A stretch of DNA of 17,147 bases, taken from NCBI GenBank assembly GCA_035720945.1, contig DASTNK010000094.1, positions 1 through 17,147 of the forward strand, written 5' to 3'. Source of the DNA: SCQX01 sp035720945. Lineage in GTDB: Bacteria > Pseudomonadota > Gammaproteobacteria > Burkholderiales > Burkholderiaceae_B. A program made the translations under genes and the position numbers. Under the pieces are notes generated by a model, which had not been told where the DNA came from, did no database searches, and saw only the letters and a list, made by a program, of their open reading frames with translations. Of this stretch, positions 6,206 through 13,269 are shown piece after piece. The number at the start of each line of letters is the position of its first letter. The first letter of the stretch is position 1.

Positions 6206-8455
6206 GGGCTGGGGCACAGTGGTGCCGGCGTCGTTGACGGTTGCCGCGCCCGCAGGCTCCCAGCCCAGCTTGCGGGTGTTCTGGGATATCGCCTGCGCCG
6301 CCCGCATCATCTGCTTCAGCGGATAGGCCAGGGTGGCCAGGTCGCCGTCTATTTCCACAGAGGCCGGCGGCGTGGCGTCTTGATTCGCCAAGAGAGCCTG
6401 GATGGCGTCCAGGGCCCTGCCCACGTTGGGCGGAACGCGTTCCAGATTGGCCAGGATCGGAATCGACGCGCTGATCTGTGAAGCCAGTACGTGGTTCTGG
6501 ATGAGCAAAACATTGATCTCGGGCACGTTGCGCTGCTGCGCGACGGGTTCGTCCATCATCCGGTAGAACGCCGAAGCGAAGTTTCCGAAAGCCACCAGTA
6601 CGTTCTTGCGCGCCAGGCGCCACACCGCGTCGGCATCCTGGAAATCGCCGTCGGTGGGGGTTGGGTTTTCCGTCGATGAATCGCGATGCGCCCGATTCAA
6701 TGCGGCGTAGCGCAGGCCCGCCGCCAGGTAGTCCTGATTGGCGGTCTTGGCGGCCTGCGCCAGTGGTTTCATGAAGTTGTACTCCCACCACGGCAGCACG
6801 TAGCTGCACAGCAGCGCCAATGTGCAGCCGATGAGAGTGTCGGCGGCGCGTTCCCCGATCACCAGCGTGACCGACGGCGACAGGAAATGATAGGCCAGCA
6901 GCACGAACAGTGTGTTGAACAGCGAAGCCAGGGTGTAGTTCAGCATTATCAGGCTGTTGCCCATGATGCACGACACAGTCAGGGCAGCCAGCAGGAGATC
7001 GGGGTTGTTGGTCATGGCGAACAACGCGAATGCCACGGCGCATCCCATCAGTGTCCCCATGAGGCGCCAGCCGTTGCGCTGCCGCGTCAGCGCGAATCCG
7101 GGTTTCATGACGATCAGAATGGTCAGGATGATCCAGTAGCTGTGGGCCATAATCATGGGCGTCGCATCTTCGCGCGCAACGAACCGGGCCACGAACGCGG
7201 TTATCGTCAGGCCCAGCACAGCCGCGATGGTGACGCGGATGGCGTAGCGGAAATGCGACGAATCCAGGCGCAGATTGCTGGTGAGCATGCCGAAACGCAC
7301 TTCCTGGCGTGTCAGGAAGCGGGTCAGCGACTTGTCGAGCCGGGCATCTATTGATTCCGTGGATCGGGGCTTGTTCATGTGCTCGGTCATCTGCTCGACC
7401 ATGCGTCCGGCGTTGCGCAGACGGCGCAGAATCTGCACCAGCAGGGCATAGACTTCGGGCTTGTCCTTATCCAGGCCATGCTTGCGGTAGATTTCGAGCT
7501 CGTACTCGAAGGCGCGGGTCTCGGCCTTGATGTTGCCGCGTTGCGCGATCTTCTTGTTGCGCGAGATATTCAGCGCAATGCGGCCCAGGCCCAATGAAAT
7601 CTTGAGCAGGGCATCCTGGGCATAGAGCAGCGTGTCGCTGTCGGGGAGTTCGCGGCGCAGGGTGGCATAGTCGGTATGTGTGGCCACCATGTTGTCGAGC
7701 AAGTTGACCATGTCGACGAACACATTGAGCAGCACCGTGCGCAGGTGATCGCCACGCCCTGCGCGCCCCTTGGGCAGTTCGCGCAACACCATGTCGCGCG
7801 CGGTCTGGTGCTTGTCCGCCATGTCCGACTGGGTGCGTATAAGTTGGCGGTAGCAGGCATCCAGGTCGGAATGCACGTCGTAGAACCGCGCCCGCGCGGC
7901 GATGTAATCGGCGGTGGCGAACAGCGCGACCGACAATGTCTGCTGCTCTTCCCGGTGCCACATCAGCCGCGAGATGGCTTCACTGAACAGGAAGTAGAAC
8001 GCGCCGCCCGCCACGGTGTAGGCGCTGTACCACAGCACGCGTTCAGGCGGCAGGGGTGTGTGCATGGTGAGCGTCATCAACAGCAGGCAGGCGAAGCCGA
8101 TCAGGCCGCCACGCCTGCCGAACACCGTGAACATGGAAAGGAAGAAACACAGGGCCGGCACCACGAGCCAGATGGCCAACGGACTGGACGAGGCCATGCC
8201 GGTGATGAGCACCGTGACCGCGCCAAGCACGATGCCGCCCAGCATCTCGTTGGTGCGGAAGCGCCGCGGGCCGCCCGGCTGGTCGATGATGCCCACGCAC
8301 AGCGCGCCCACGGCGGCGATCATGCCGGCTTCATATTGATTGAAAACGCCGCCCAGCAAAATCACTGGCAGCAGGGTTCCCACGGATTTGCGCAGCCCGC
8401 CATAGAAATAATGGCTATAGAAGAATCGAAGCAGTTGCGGTATGCGTGGGGCCAT
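6194..8455 (-). CDS. yccS: FUSC-family inner membrane protein (YccS/YhfK type)
   Basis: 753 residues from the chosen start. Two membrane clusters (about residues 20-170 and 400-555), each followed by a cytoplasmic region, give the YccS/FUSC architecture, related to fusaric-acid-resistance and aromatic-acid efflux pumps. The N-terminus RIPQLLRFFYSHYFYGGLRKSVG, the VFGRRGGLIGF loop and the second-cluster motifs HSYWIILTILIVMKPGF and TRQRNGWRLMGTLMG are typical. The transported compound is unknown. ATG 8455 gives the family start. A GTG at 8506 would add 17 residues that do not look conserved, and neither start has a strong Shine-Dalgarno site. It is convergent with yaaA and divergent from ilvI. 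Confidence 0.9.
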   Translation of the reverse strand: MAPRIPQLLRFFYSHYFYGGLRKSVGTLLPVILLGGVFNQYEAGMIAAVGALCVGIIDQPGGPRRFRTNEMLGGIVLGAVTVLITGMASSSPLAIWLVVPALCFFLSMFTVFGRRGGLIGFACLLLMTLTMHTPLPPERVLWYSAYTVAGGAFYFLFSEAISRLMWHREEQQTLSVALFATADYIAARARFYDVHSDLDACYRQLIRTQSDMADKHQTARDMVLRELPKGRAGRGDHLRTVLLNVFVDMVNLLDNMVATHTDYATLRRELPDSDTLLYAQDALLKISLGLGRIALNISRNKKIAQRGNIKAETRAFEYELEIYRKHGLDKDKPEVYALLVQILRRLRNAGRMVEQMTEHMNKPRSTESIDARLDKSLTRFLTRQEVRFGMLTSNLRLDSSHFRYAIRVTIAAVLGLTITAFVARFVAREDATPMIMAHSYWIILTILIVMKPGFALTRQRNGWRLMGTLMGCAVAFALFAMTNNPDLLLAALTVSCIMGNSLIMLNYTLASLFNTLFVLLAYHFLSPSVTLVIGERAADTLIGCTLALLCSYVLPWWEYNFMKPLAQAAKTANQDYLAAGLRYAALNRAHRDSSTENPTPTDGDFQDADAVWRLARKNVLVAFGNFASAFYRMMDEPVAQQRNVPEINVLLIQNHVLASQISASIPILANLERVPPNVGRALDAIQALLANQDATPPASVEIDGDLATLAYPLKQMMRAAQAISQNTRKLGWEPAGAATVNDAGTTVPQPSTR

Positions 8456-8542
8456 GGCGGATTGGGGTGACGGGTGCCTTGGTGGGCCACGATGGGCTCG
8501 GGGCACCGGGCCGCGCAGCGGGCGCCGGGCGTGTTACGCACA

Positions 8543-8570
8543 ATAATACCGCATGGCCCGCGGCATCAAG
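8543..8570 (-). promoter_or_regulatory. candidate promoter for the YccS-type gene
   Basis: On the minus strand TATTAT (8548-8543) matches the -10 consensus at five of six positions. A TTGATG (8569-8564) lies 15 bases before it, somewhat short spacing. Transcription would begin near 8536, about 80 bases before the ATG. Confidence 0.3.
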
Positions 8571-8586
8571 CGGGGCGGGGCGTCGG

Positions 8587-8615
8587 TTGCATCCGATGGT
8601 GCGACGCGGTAAAGT
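8587..8615 (+). promoter_or_regulatory. candidate ilvI promoter upstream of the leader terminator
   Basis: TTGCAT (8587-8592) and TAAAGT (8610-8615) stand exactly 17 bases apart and match the -35 and -10 consensus moderately. A transcript from here would run through the terminator at 8666-8688 before reaching ilvI, as expected for attenuation. The hexamers are weak. Confidence 0.25.
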
Positions 8616-8626
8616 ATGCCATCGGT

Positions 8627-8688
8627 CGGCCGGAGCACAGGGCTGGCCGCCAAAGGCTCTTTCGCCCGGGCTATCCGCCCGGTTTTTT
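8627..8688 (+). terminator. leader hairpin plus intrinsic terminator upstream of ilvI
   Basis: CGGCCGG (8627-8633) pairs with CTGGCCG (8643-8649) with one G-U pair. After a 16-base linker, CCGGGC (8666-8671) and GCCCGG (8677-8682) form a GC-only stem with a 5-base loop, followed by six T residues (8683-8688). This is a textbook intrinsic terminator. The neighbouring upstream gene runs the other way, so no known gene needs it. It is either an attenuator for ilvIHC or the end of a short RNA. Confidence 0.6.
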
Positions 8689-8932
8689 GCGCCCGTATCA
8701 CCTGCCGCTGGCCGTGCCACAAGCGTGTGTTGCCAAGGCTTCCGTTTCTAACTCCCGCGTTCGTCGCGAACGTGCGTATCGTGTTTCAACGAGTACGTGC
8801 CGGCTCGACAAGGTGTCCGGGTGGCGTGGCCTTGTGGGCCACAAAGCGCCGGATCATGTTGTCCTGACCGTCCCGTCTCGGGCTGGATTCAGCCAGTTGA
8901 AGCGTCGGTACCAGTTGTGAAAGGAATACAAC

Positions 8933-10648
8933 ATGGAACTCAATGGCGCCGACATCGTCGTCCGCTGCCTCATAGAAGAAGGGGTCGAACATGTGTTCGG
9001 CTATCCTGGCGGCGCGGTGCTCTACATCTACGACGCAATCTACAAGCAAGACAAATTCCAGCATGTTCTGGTCCGGCACGAGCAGGCCGCTGTGCACGCG
9101 GCTGACGCGTATTCGCGCTCGTCCGACAAGGTCGGCGTGGCCCTCGTCACCAGTGGTCCGGGGCTGACCAACGCGGTCACCGGCATCGCCACGGCGTACA
9201 TGGACTCGATCCCCATGGTCGTCATCAGCGGGCAGGTGCCCAGCCACGCCATCGGCGAAGACGCTTTCCAGGAATGCGACACGGTCGGCATCACGCGGCC
9301 ATGTGTCAAGCACAACTTCCTGGTGCGCGACGTCAAGGATCTGGCCGAAACCATGCGCCGGGCCTTCTACATCGCGCGCACGGGCCGGCCCGGCCCGGTG
9401 CTGGTCGATATTCCCAAAGACATTTCCATGCACGTCTGCAAGTACACGCCGCCGCGCGGGGAAGTGCACATGCGCTCGTATGCGCCGGTGGTCAAGGGGC
9501 ACCAAGGGCAAATCAAGAAAGCCGTGCAGATGCTGGCTGCGGCCGAGCGTCCCATGATCTATGCGGGCGGGGGCGTGATTCTGTCGAATGCTTCGGCTGA
9601 ACTGCGTGAACTGGTCGAACTATCCGGCGCGCCCTGCACGAACACCCTGATGGGGCTGGGCGGGTTTCCCGCCAGTGATGCGAAGTTCATGGGGATGCCG
9701 GGCATGCATGGCACGTACGAAGCCAACATGGCCATGCAGAACTGCGATGTCCTCATCGCTGTCGGCGCGCGCTTCGACGACCGCGTCATCGGCAACCCCA
9801 AGCACTTCTCGGCGACGCCGCGCAAGATCGTGCATATCGACATCGACCCGTCGTCCATCTCCAAGCGGGTGCGCGTCGACGTGCCCATCGTGGGCAATGT
9901 GCGCGATGTCCTGCAGGATCTCATCACGCTCTATCGCCAGTCGGTCCAGCCGGCCTCCCGGCCTTCCCTGGAAGGATGGTGGAAGCAGATCGAGGGCTGG
10001 CGCGCGAAGGATTGCCTGAAATACGATCACTCCGGCGACATCATCAAGCCTCAGTTCGTGGTGCAAAAGCTGTGGGAAGTTACCAATGGCGATGCCTTCG
10101 TGACGTCCGACGTAGGCCAGCACCAGATGTGGGCGGCCAAGTATTACCGCTTCGATGAACCCCGGCGCTGGATCAATTCTGGCGGTCTCGGCACCATGGG
10201 TGTGGGCCTGCCCTATGCCATGGGTGTGCAGATGGCCAACCCCGACCGGCCGGTGGCCGTCATCACGGGCGAGGCGTCCATCCAGATGAACATCCAGGAA
10301 CTGTCCACCTGCAGTCAGTACCGCCTGACGCCCAAGATACTGTGCTTGAACAACCGGTATCTCGGCATGGTGCGCCAGTGGCAGCAGATCGATTACGGTT
10401 CGCGCTATTCCGAATCGTACGTCGACGCGCTGCCCGACTTCGTCAAGCTGGTGGAAAGCTATGGCCACGTCGGTCTGCGCATCGAAAAGCCCGCCGATGT
10501 GGAACCGGCGATCCGGGAGGCGTTCAAGAAGCACAAAGACCGGCTGGTGTTCATGGATTTCATCACCGACCAGACCGAAAACGTCTGGCCCATGGTGAAA
10601 GCGGGGAAGGGCTTGACTGAAATGTTGCTCGGCTCGGAAGATCTATAA
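8933..10648 (+). CDS. ilvI: acetolactate synthase large (catalytic) subunit
   Basis: 571 residues, the full length of the thiamine-diphosphate enzyme that joins two pyruvates, or pyruvate and 2-oxobutyrate, at the first common step of valine, leucine and isoleucine synthesis. The PYR domain starts with FGYPGGAVL and carries the cofactor-activating Glu50 in RHEQAA, followed by TSGPGLTN. A central FAD-binding domain follows. The C-terminal PP domain contains the cofactor motif as Gly446-Glu447-Ala448, 24 residues, then Asn473-Asn474, in place of the common Gly-Asp-Gly, and then YLGMVRQWQ. AAGGA lies seven bases before the ATG. It is eleven bases from ilvH, its regulatory partner, in an evident operon. 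Some databases would call this gene ilvB. Confidence 0.97.
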   Translation: MELNGADIVVRCLIEEGVEHVFGYPGGAVLYIYDAIYKQDKFQHVLVRHEQAAVHAADAYSRSSDKVGVALVTSGPGLTNAVTGIATAYMDSIPMVVISGQVPSHAIGEDAFQECDTVGITRPCVKHNFLVRDVKDLAETMRRAFYIARTGRPGPVLVDIPKDISMHVCKYTPPRGEVHMRSYAPVVKGHQGQIKKAVQMLAAAERPMIYAGGGVILSNASAELRELVELSGAPCTNTLMGLGGFPASDAKFMGMPGMHGTYEANMAMQNCDVLIAVGARFDDRVIGNPKHFSATPRKIVHIDIDPSSISKRVRVDVPIVGNVRDVLQDLITLYRQSVQPASRPSLEGWWKQIEGWRAKDCLKYDHSGDIIKPQFVVQKLWEVTNGDAFVTSDVGQHQMWAAKYYRFDEPRRWINSGGLGTMGVGLPYAMGVQMANPDRPVAVITGEASIQMNIQELSTCSQYRLTPKILCLNNRYLGMVRQWQQIDYGSRYSESYVDALPDFVKLVESYGHVGLRIEKPADVEPAIREAFKKHKDRLVFMDFITDQTENVWPMVKAGKGLTEMLLGSEDL

Positions 10649-10659
10649 GGATAACGACC

Positions 10660-11151
10660 ATGAAACATGTCATCTCCATTCTTCTGGAAAACGAGCCGGG
10701 CGCGTTGTCGCGCGTGGTCGGGCTGTTCTCGGCGCGGGGCTACAACATCGAAACCCTCACCGTGGCGCCCACCGAAGACGCGACGCTTTCCCGCATGACC
10801 ATCGTCACCACGGGGTCGGACGAAATCATCGAGCAGATCACCAAGCACCTGAACCGCCTGGTCGACGTGGTCAAGGTGGTCGATCTCTCCGAGGGACCCC
10901 ATGTCGAGCGCGAGCTCATGCTGATCAAGGTTCGCGCGGTCGGCAAAGAGCGTGACGAAATGAAGCGCATGGCCGAGATCTTCCGCGGCCGCATCATCGA
11001 CGTCACCGAAAAGGTCTACACGATCGAGCTCACCGGCGTGCAGGAAAAGATCCAGGCATTCATCGATGCCCTCGATCGCAGTGCCATCCTCGAAACCGTG
11101 CGCACGGGCGTGTCGGGCATTGGTCGTGGCGATCGCGTCTTGAAGCTCTAG
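10660..11151 (+). CDS. ilvH: acetolactate synthase small (regulatory) subunit
   Basis: 163 residues, identical in length to Escherichia coli IlvH. An N-terminal ACT domain (about 4-78) begins LLENEPGALSRVVGLFSARGYN and keeps Asn11, Gly14 and Asn29, the residues that bind feedback valine in the E. coli protein. A C-terminal ferredoxin-like domain with EIFRGRIIDVT follows. It activates the large subunit and makes it valine-sensitive. The intact effector-binding residues suggest feedback inhibition is retained. AAGGA at 10647-10651 overlaps the ilvI stop and is eight bases from the ATG, so the two subunits are probably made in a fixed ratio. Confidence 0.97.
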   Translation: MKHVISILLENEPGALSRVVGLFSARGYNIETLTVAPTEDATLSRMTIVTTGSDEIIEQITKHLNRLVDVVKVVDLSEGPHVERELMLIKVRAVGKERDEMKRMAEIFRGRIIDVTEKVYTIELTGVQEKIQAFIDALDRSAILETVRTGVSGIGRGDRVLKL

Positions 11152-11169
11152 GTTTTTCCGTAAGCCGGC

Positions 11170-11205
11170 CCTGGCGCGGCCACCGCGCCGGGTCTGGCCT
11201 ATGAT
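11170..11205 (+). promoter_or_regulatory. ilvH-ilvC spacer: hairpin and possible internal -10
   Basis: CCTGGCGCGG and CCGCGCCGGG (11170-11179 and 11183-11192) form a hairpin of about ten pairs with a 3-base loop, 18 bases after the ilvH stop. It has no adjacent T-run, though TTTTT occurs about 18 bases later. TATGAT (11200-11205) matches the -10 consensus at five of six positions but lacks a recognisable -35. Either partial termination or a separate ilvC promoter is possible. Confidence 0.3.
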
Positions 11206-11235
11206 GCAGGTTTTTCAGTACCCGTTTTCCCGTAT

Positions 11236-11266
11236 CCATTCGAAGCACACTACCCATTCGAAGCAC
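11236..11266 (+). repeat. tandem direct repeat upstream of ilvC
   Basis: CCATTCGAAGCAC occurs twice, at 11236-11248 and 11254-11266, with an 18-base period. Each copy contains the palindrome TTCGAA. The pair ends 46 bases before the ilvC start, between the possible -10 at 11200 and the ribosome binding site. Confidence 0.6.
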
Positions 11267-11312
11267 TTTTCAACAATTTGATCATCCGCATAAAGCGACT
11301 GGAGCCCTACAA

Positions 11313-12329
11313 ATGAAAGTTTTCTATGACAAAGATTGCGACCTGTCCCTCATCAAGGGCAAGACCGTGGCCATCATTGGGTATGGTTCGCAAGGCCATG
11401 CCCACGCGCTGAACCTGCATGAATCCGGCGTCAAGGTCGTGGTCGGCCTGCGCAAAGGCGGGGCATCCTGGAACAAGGCCGTCAACGCCGGCCTGCAGGT
11501 CAAGGAAGTACCCGAGGCCGTTCGTGGCGCCGACGTGGTCATGATGCTGCTGCCCGACGAGCACATCGCCGACGTCTATCGCCGGCACATCGCCGAGAAC
11601 ATCAAGGCCGGCGCCGCCCTGGCTTTCGCGCATGGCTTCAACATCCACTACGGCCAAGTCATGCCGCGCAACGACATCGACGTGATCATGATCGCGCCCA
11701 AGGCGCCCGGCCACACTGTGCGCAGCACCTACACCCAGGGTGGCGGCGTGCCGTCGCTGGTGGCGATCCATCAAGACAAGTCCGGCGCCGCGCGCGACGT
11801 GGCGTTGTCGTACGCTTGCGCCATCGGCAGCGGCCGGGCAGGCGTCATTGAAACCAGCTTCCGCGAAGAAACCGAAACAGACTTGTTCGGCGAACAGGCC
11901 GTGCTGTGTGGTGGCACCGTCGAGCTCATCAAGGCCGGTTTCGAAACACTGGTCGAAGCTGGCTATGCGCCGGAAATGGCCTATTTCGAATGCTTGCACG
12001 AACTCAAGCTCATCGTTGACCTCATCTACGAGGGCGGCATCGCCAACATGAACTACTCCATCTCCAACAATGCGGAGTACGGCGAATACGAAAGCGGCCC
12101 CAAGGTCATTGGCGACGAAAGCAAGCAGGCCATGCGCAAGCTGCTGGCCGATATCCAGTCGGGTGTCTACGCCAAGAGTTTCATTCTCGAGAACGCCGCT
12201 GGTGCCCCCACCTTGATTTCGCGTCGCCGCATCAATGCTGAATCGCAGATCGAGCAGGTCGGTGGCAAGCTGCGCGCCATGATGCCCTGGATTGCCGCCA
12301 ACAAGCTGGTCGACCAGACCAAGAACTAA
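11313..12329 (+). CDS. ilvC: ketol-acid reductoisomerase (NADP-dependent, class I)
   Basis: 338 residues, the short class I form. It converts acetolactate or acetohydroxybutyrate to the dihydroxy acids, directly after the IlvIH step, using Mg2+ and NADPH. The Rossmann motif GYGSQGHA is at 23-30. Arg47 and Ser52 in the following loop favour NADPH. The catalytic and metal residues are all visible: His107, Lys130, Asp190, Glu194, Glu226, Glu230 and Ser251. GGAG (11301-11304) lies eight bases before the ATG. The 161-base spacer after ilvH carries a hairpin and a tandem repeat, so ilvC may be partly controlled on its own. Confidence 0.98.
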   Translation: MKVFYDKDCDLSLIKGKTVAIIGYGSQGHAHALNLHESGVKVVVGLRKGGASWNKAVNAGLQVKEVPEAVRGADVVMMLLPDEHIADVYRRHIAENIKAGAALAFAHGFNIHYGQVMPRNDIDVIMIAPKAPGHTVRSTYTQGGGVPSLVAIHQDKSGAARDVALSYACAIGSGRAGVIETSFREETETDLFGEQAVLCGGTVELIKAGFETLVEAGYAPEMAYFECLHELKLIVDLIYEGGIANMNYSISNNAEYGEYESGPKVIGDESKQAMRKLLADIQSGVYAKSFILENAAGAPTLISRRRINAESQIEQVGGKLRAMMPWIAANKLVDQTKN

Positions 12330-12345
12330 CCCGGTAAAAGGGTTC

Positions 12346-12372
12346 GGCAACGGTGGCCAAGCCACCGTTGCC
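12346..12372 (+). terminator. perfect hairpin after ilvC, no U-tract
   Basis: GGCAACGGTGGC (12346-12357) and GCCACCGTTGCC (12361-12372) form a perfect 12-base stem with a 3-base loop, 16 bases after the ilvC stop. No T-run follows. It is the likely 3' boundary of the ilvIHC transcript. Confidence 0.5.
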
Positions 12373-12473
12373 TGGCATGTGGCGCGGCATTGCACTCTGT
12401 GCCGATCTGCATGGCGTCTCTGGCTGCCAGCTGGCGCGACCGCATCGCACTTTTGATTAGGCGACGCAGGTCG

Positions 12474-12503
12474 CTGAAAGGGCGGGGGCATTTCGGTTAT
12501 CCT
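12474..12503 (+). promoter_or_regulatory. candidate psd promoter immediately before the start codon
   Basis: CTGAAA (12474-12479) and TATCCT (12498-12503) are separated by 18 bases, each matching consensus at four of six positions. The psd ATG begins ten bases after the -10 hexamer, so a transcript would have almost no leader. This would fit the missing Shine-Dalgarno site. The remaining ilvC-psd spacer beyond the hairpin shows nothing else. Confidence 0.3.
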
Positions 12504-12513
12504 TCACCCTACG

Positions 12514-13269
12514 ATGAATAAACCTGCGTATCCGCATCCCCTCATAGCGCGCGAAGGCTGGCCGTTTCTTGCCGGCATCGTGATCATTTCCTTTCTGGTC
12601 TGGCTCTGGTCCGGCTGGGCGTCCCTGCCGTTGTGGCTGCTGTCGCTGTTCGTGCTGCAGTTCTTCCGCGACCCGGCGCGCATCGCGCCGGATGGCGAAT
12701 TCAACGTGCTGTCGCCCGCCGATGGCCGCGTGGTCGCGGTCGAGGAAACCCGCGACGCCTATGCCGATGGTCGCTCGGCGCTTAAAATTAGCGTGTTCAT
12801 GAACGTGTTCAACGTCCACTCGAACCGTTCTCCGGTGCACGGCACTGTTGCCAGTCTGGCTTACTTCCCGGGCAAGTTTTTCAATGCGGCACTGGAAAAG
12901 GCCTCGCTCGAAAACGAACGCAACGCCATGGTCATTCGCACCGATCACGGTCACACGGTCACCGCCGTGCAGGTGGCCGGTCTGGTGGCCAAGCGCATCC
13001 TTTGCTATGTCAAGCCAAACGACCCGCTCTACGGTGGCCAGCGCTATGGCTTCATCCGTTTTGGTTCCCGGGTCGATGTCTACCTGCCCTTGGGGTCGCG
13101 CGTCCGCGTGGCCATCGGCGACAAGGTCCAGGCCACCAGCACCGTGCTGGCCGAATTGCCTGAACAGACCAGTCCGAGCCAGAACAGCCTGTTCGATGGC
13201 GATCAAGACTCCGGCAGTCAAAGTCCAGGTAGCCAGGCCCCAAGCGGCAGTCAGGACACGCAATCGTGA
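12514..13269 (+). CDS. psd: phosphatidylserine decarboxylase proenzyme
   Basis: 251 residues of the short PSD-A type. It decarboxylates phosphatidylserine to phosphatidylethanolamine at the inner membrane. Two hydrophobic segments lie at about 18-34 and 38-50. SPADG (67-71) holds the conserved aspartate and NVHSNRSPVHG (100-110) the conserved histidines. RYGFIRFGSRVDVYLP contains Gly184-Ser185, the expected self-cleavage site, where the serine becomes the pyruvoyl group. The last 35 residues or so are a Ser/Gln/Gly/Asp-rich tail with repeated GSQ, not part of the usual enzyme. ATG 12514 has no Shine-Dalgarno site. The gene overlaps pssA. Confidence 0.95.
   Translation: MNKPAYPHPLIAREGWPFLAGIVIISFLVWLWSGWASLPLWLLSLFVLQFFRDPARIAPDGEFNVLSPADGRVVAVEETRDAYADGRSALKISVFMNVFNVHSNRSPVHGTVASLAYFPGKFFNAALEKASLENERNAMVIRTDHGHTVTAVQVAGLVAKRILCYVKPNDPLYGGQRYGFIRFGSRVDVYLPLGSRVRVAIGDKVQATSTVLAELPEQTSPSQNSLFDGDQDSGSQSPGSQAPSGSQDTQS

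Larger units (their letters stand above)
8507..8932 (+). other. long divergent intergenic region and ilvI leader
   Basis: There are 477 bases between the YccS-type start (8455) and the ilvI start (8933), or 426 beyond the alternative GTG. No convincing protein gene is visible: short frames on both strands lack ribosome binding sites and family resemblance. The region holds candidate divergent promoters, a hairpin and intrinsic terminator (8627-8688), and further hairpins at 8758-8772 (CGTTCG/CGAACG), 8826-8842 (GTGGCC/GGCCAC) and 8881-8894 (GGCTG/CAGCC). I see no leader peptide with runs of Leu, Ile or Val codons. The long structured leader suggests RNA-level control of ilvI. Confidence 0.45.

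Noticed and set aside
8616..8867. 83-codon frame in the ilvI leader as a leader peptide
   Set aside because: It would start almost at the predicted transcription start, lacks a ribosome binding site, and has no cluster of branched-chain codons before the terminator.
11307..12491. 394-codon minus-strand frame opposite ilvC
   Set aside because: Mirror of a strongly codon-biased gene. There is no start signal or family resemblance.
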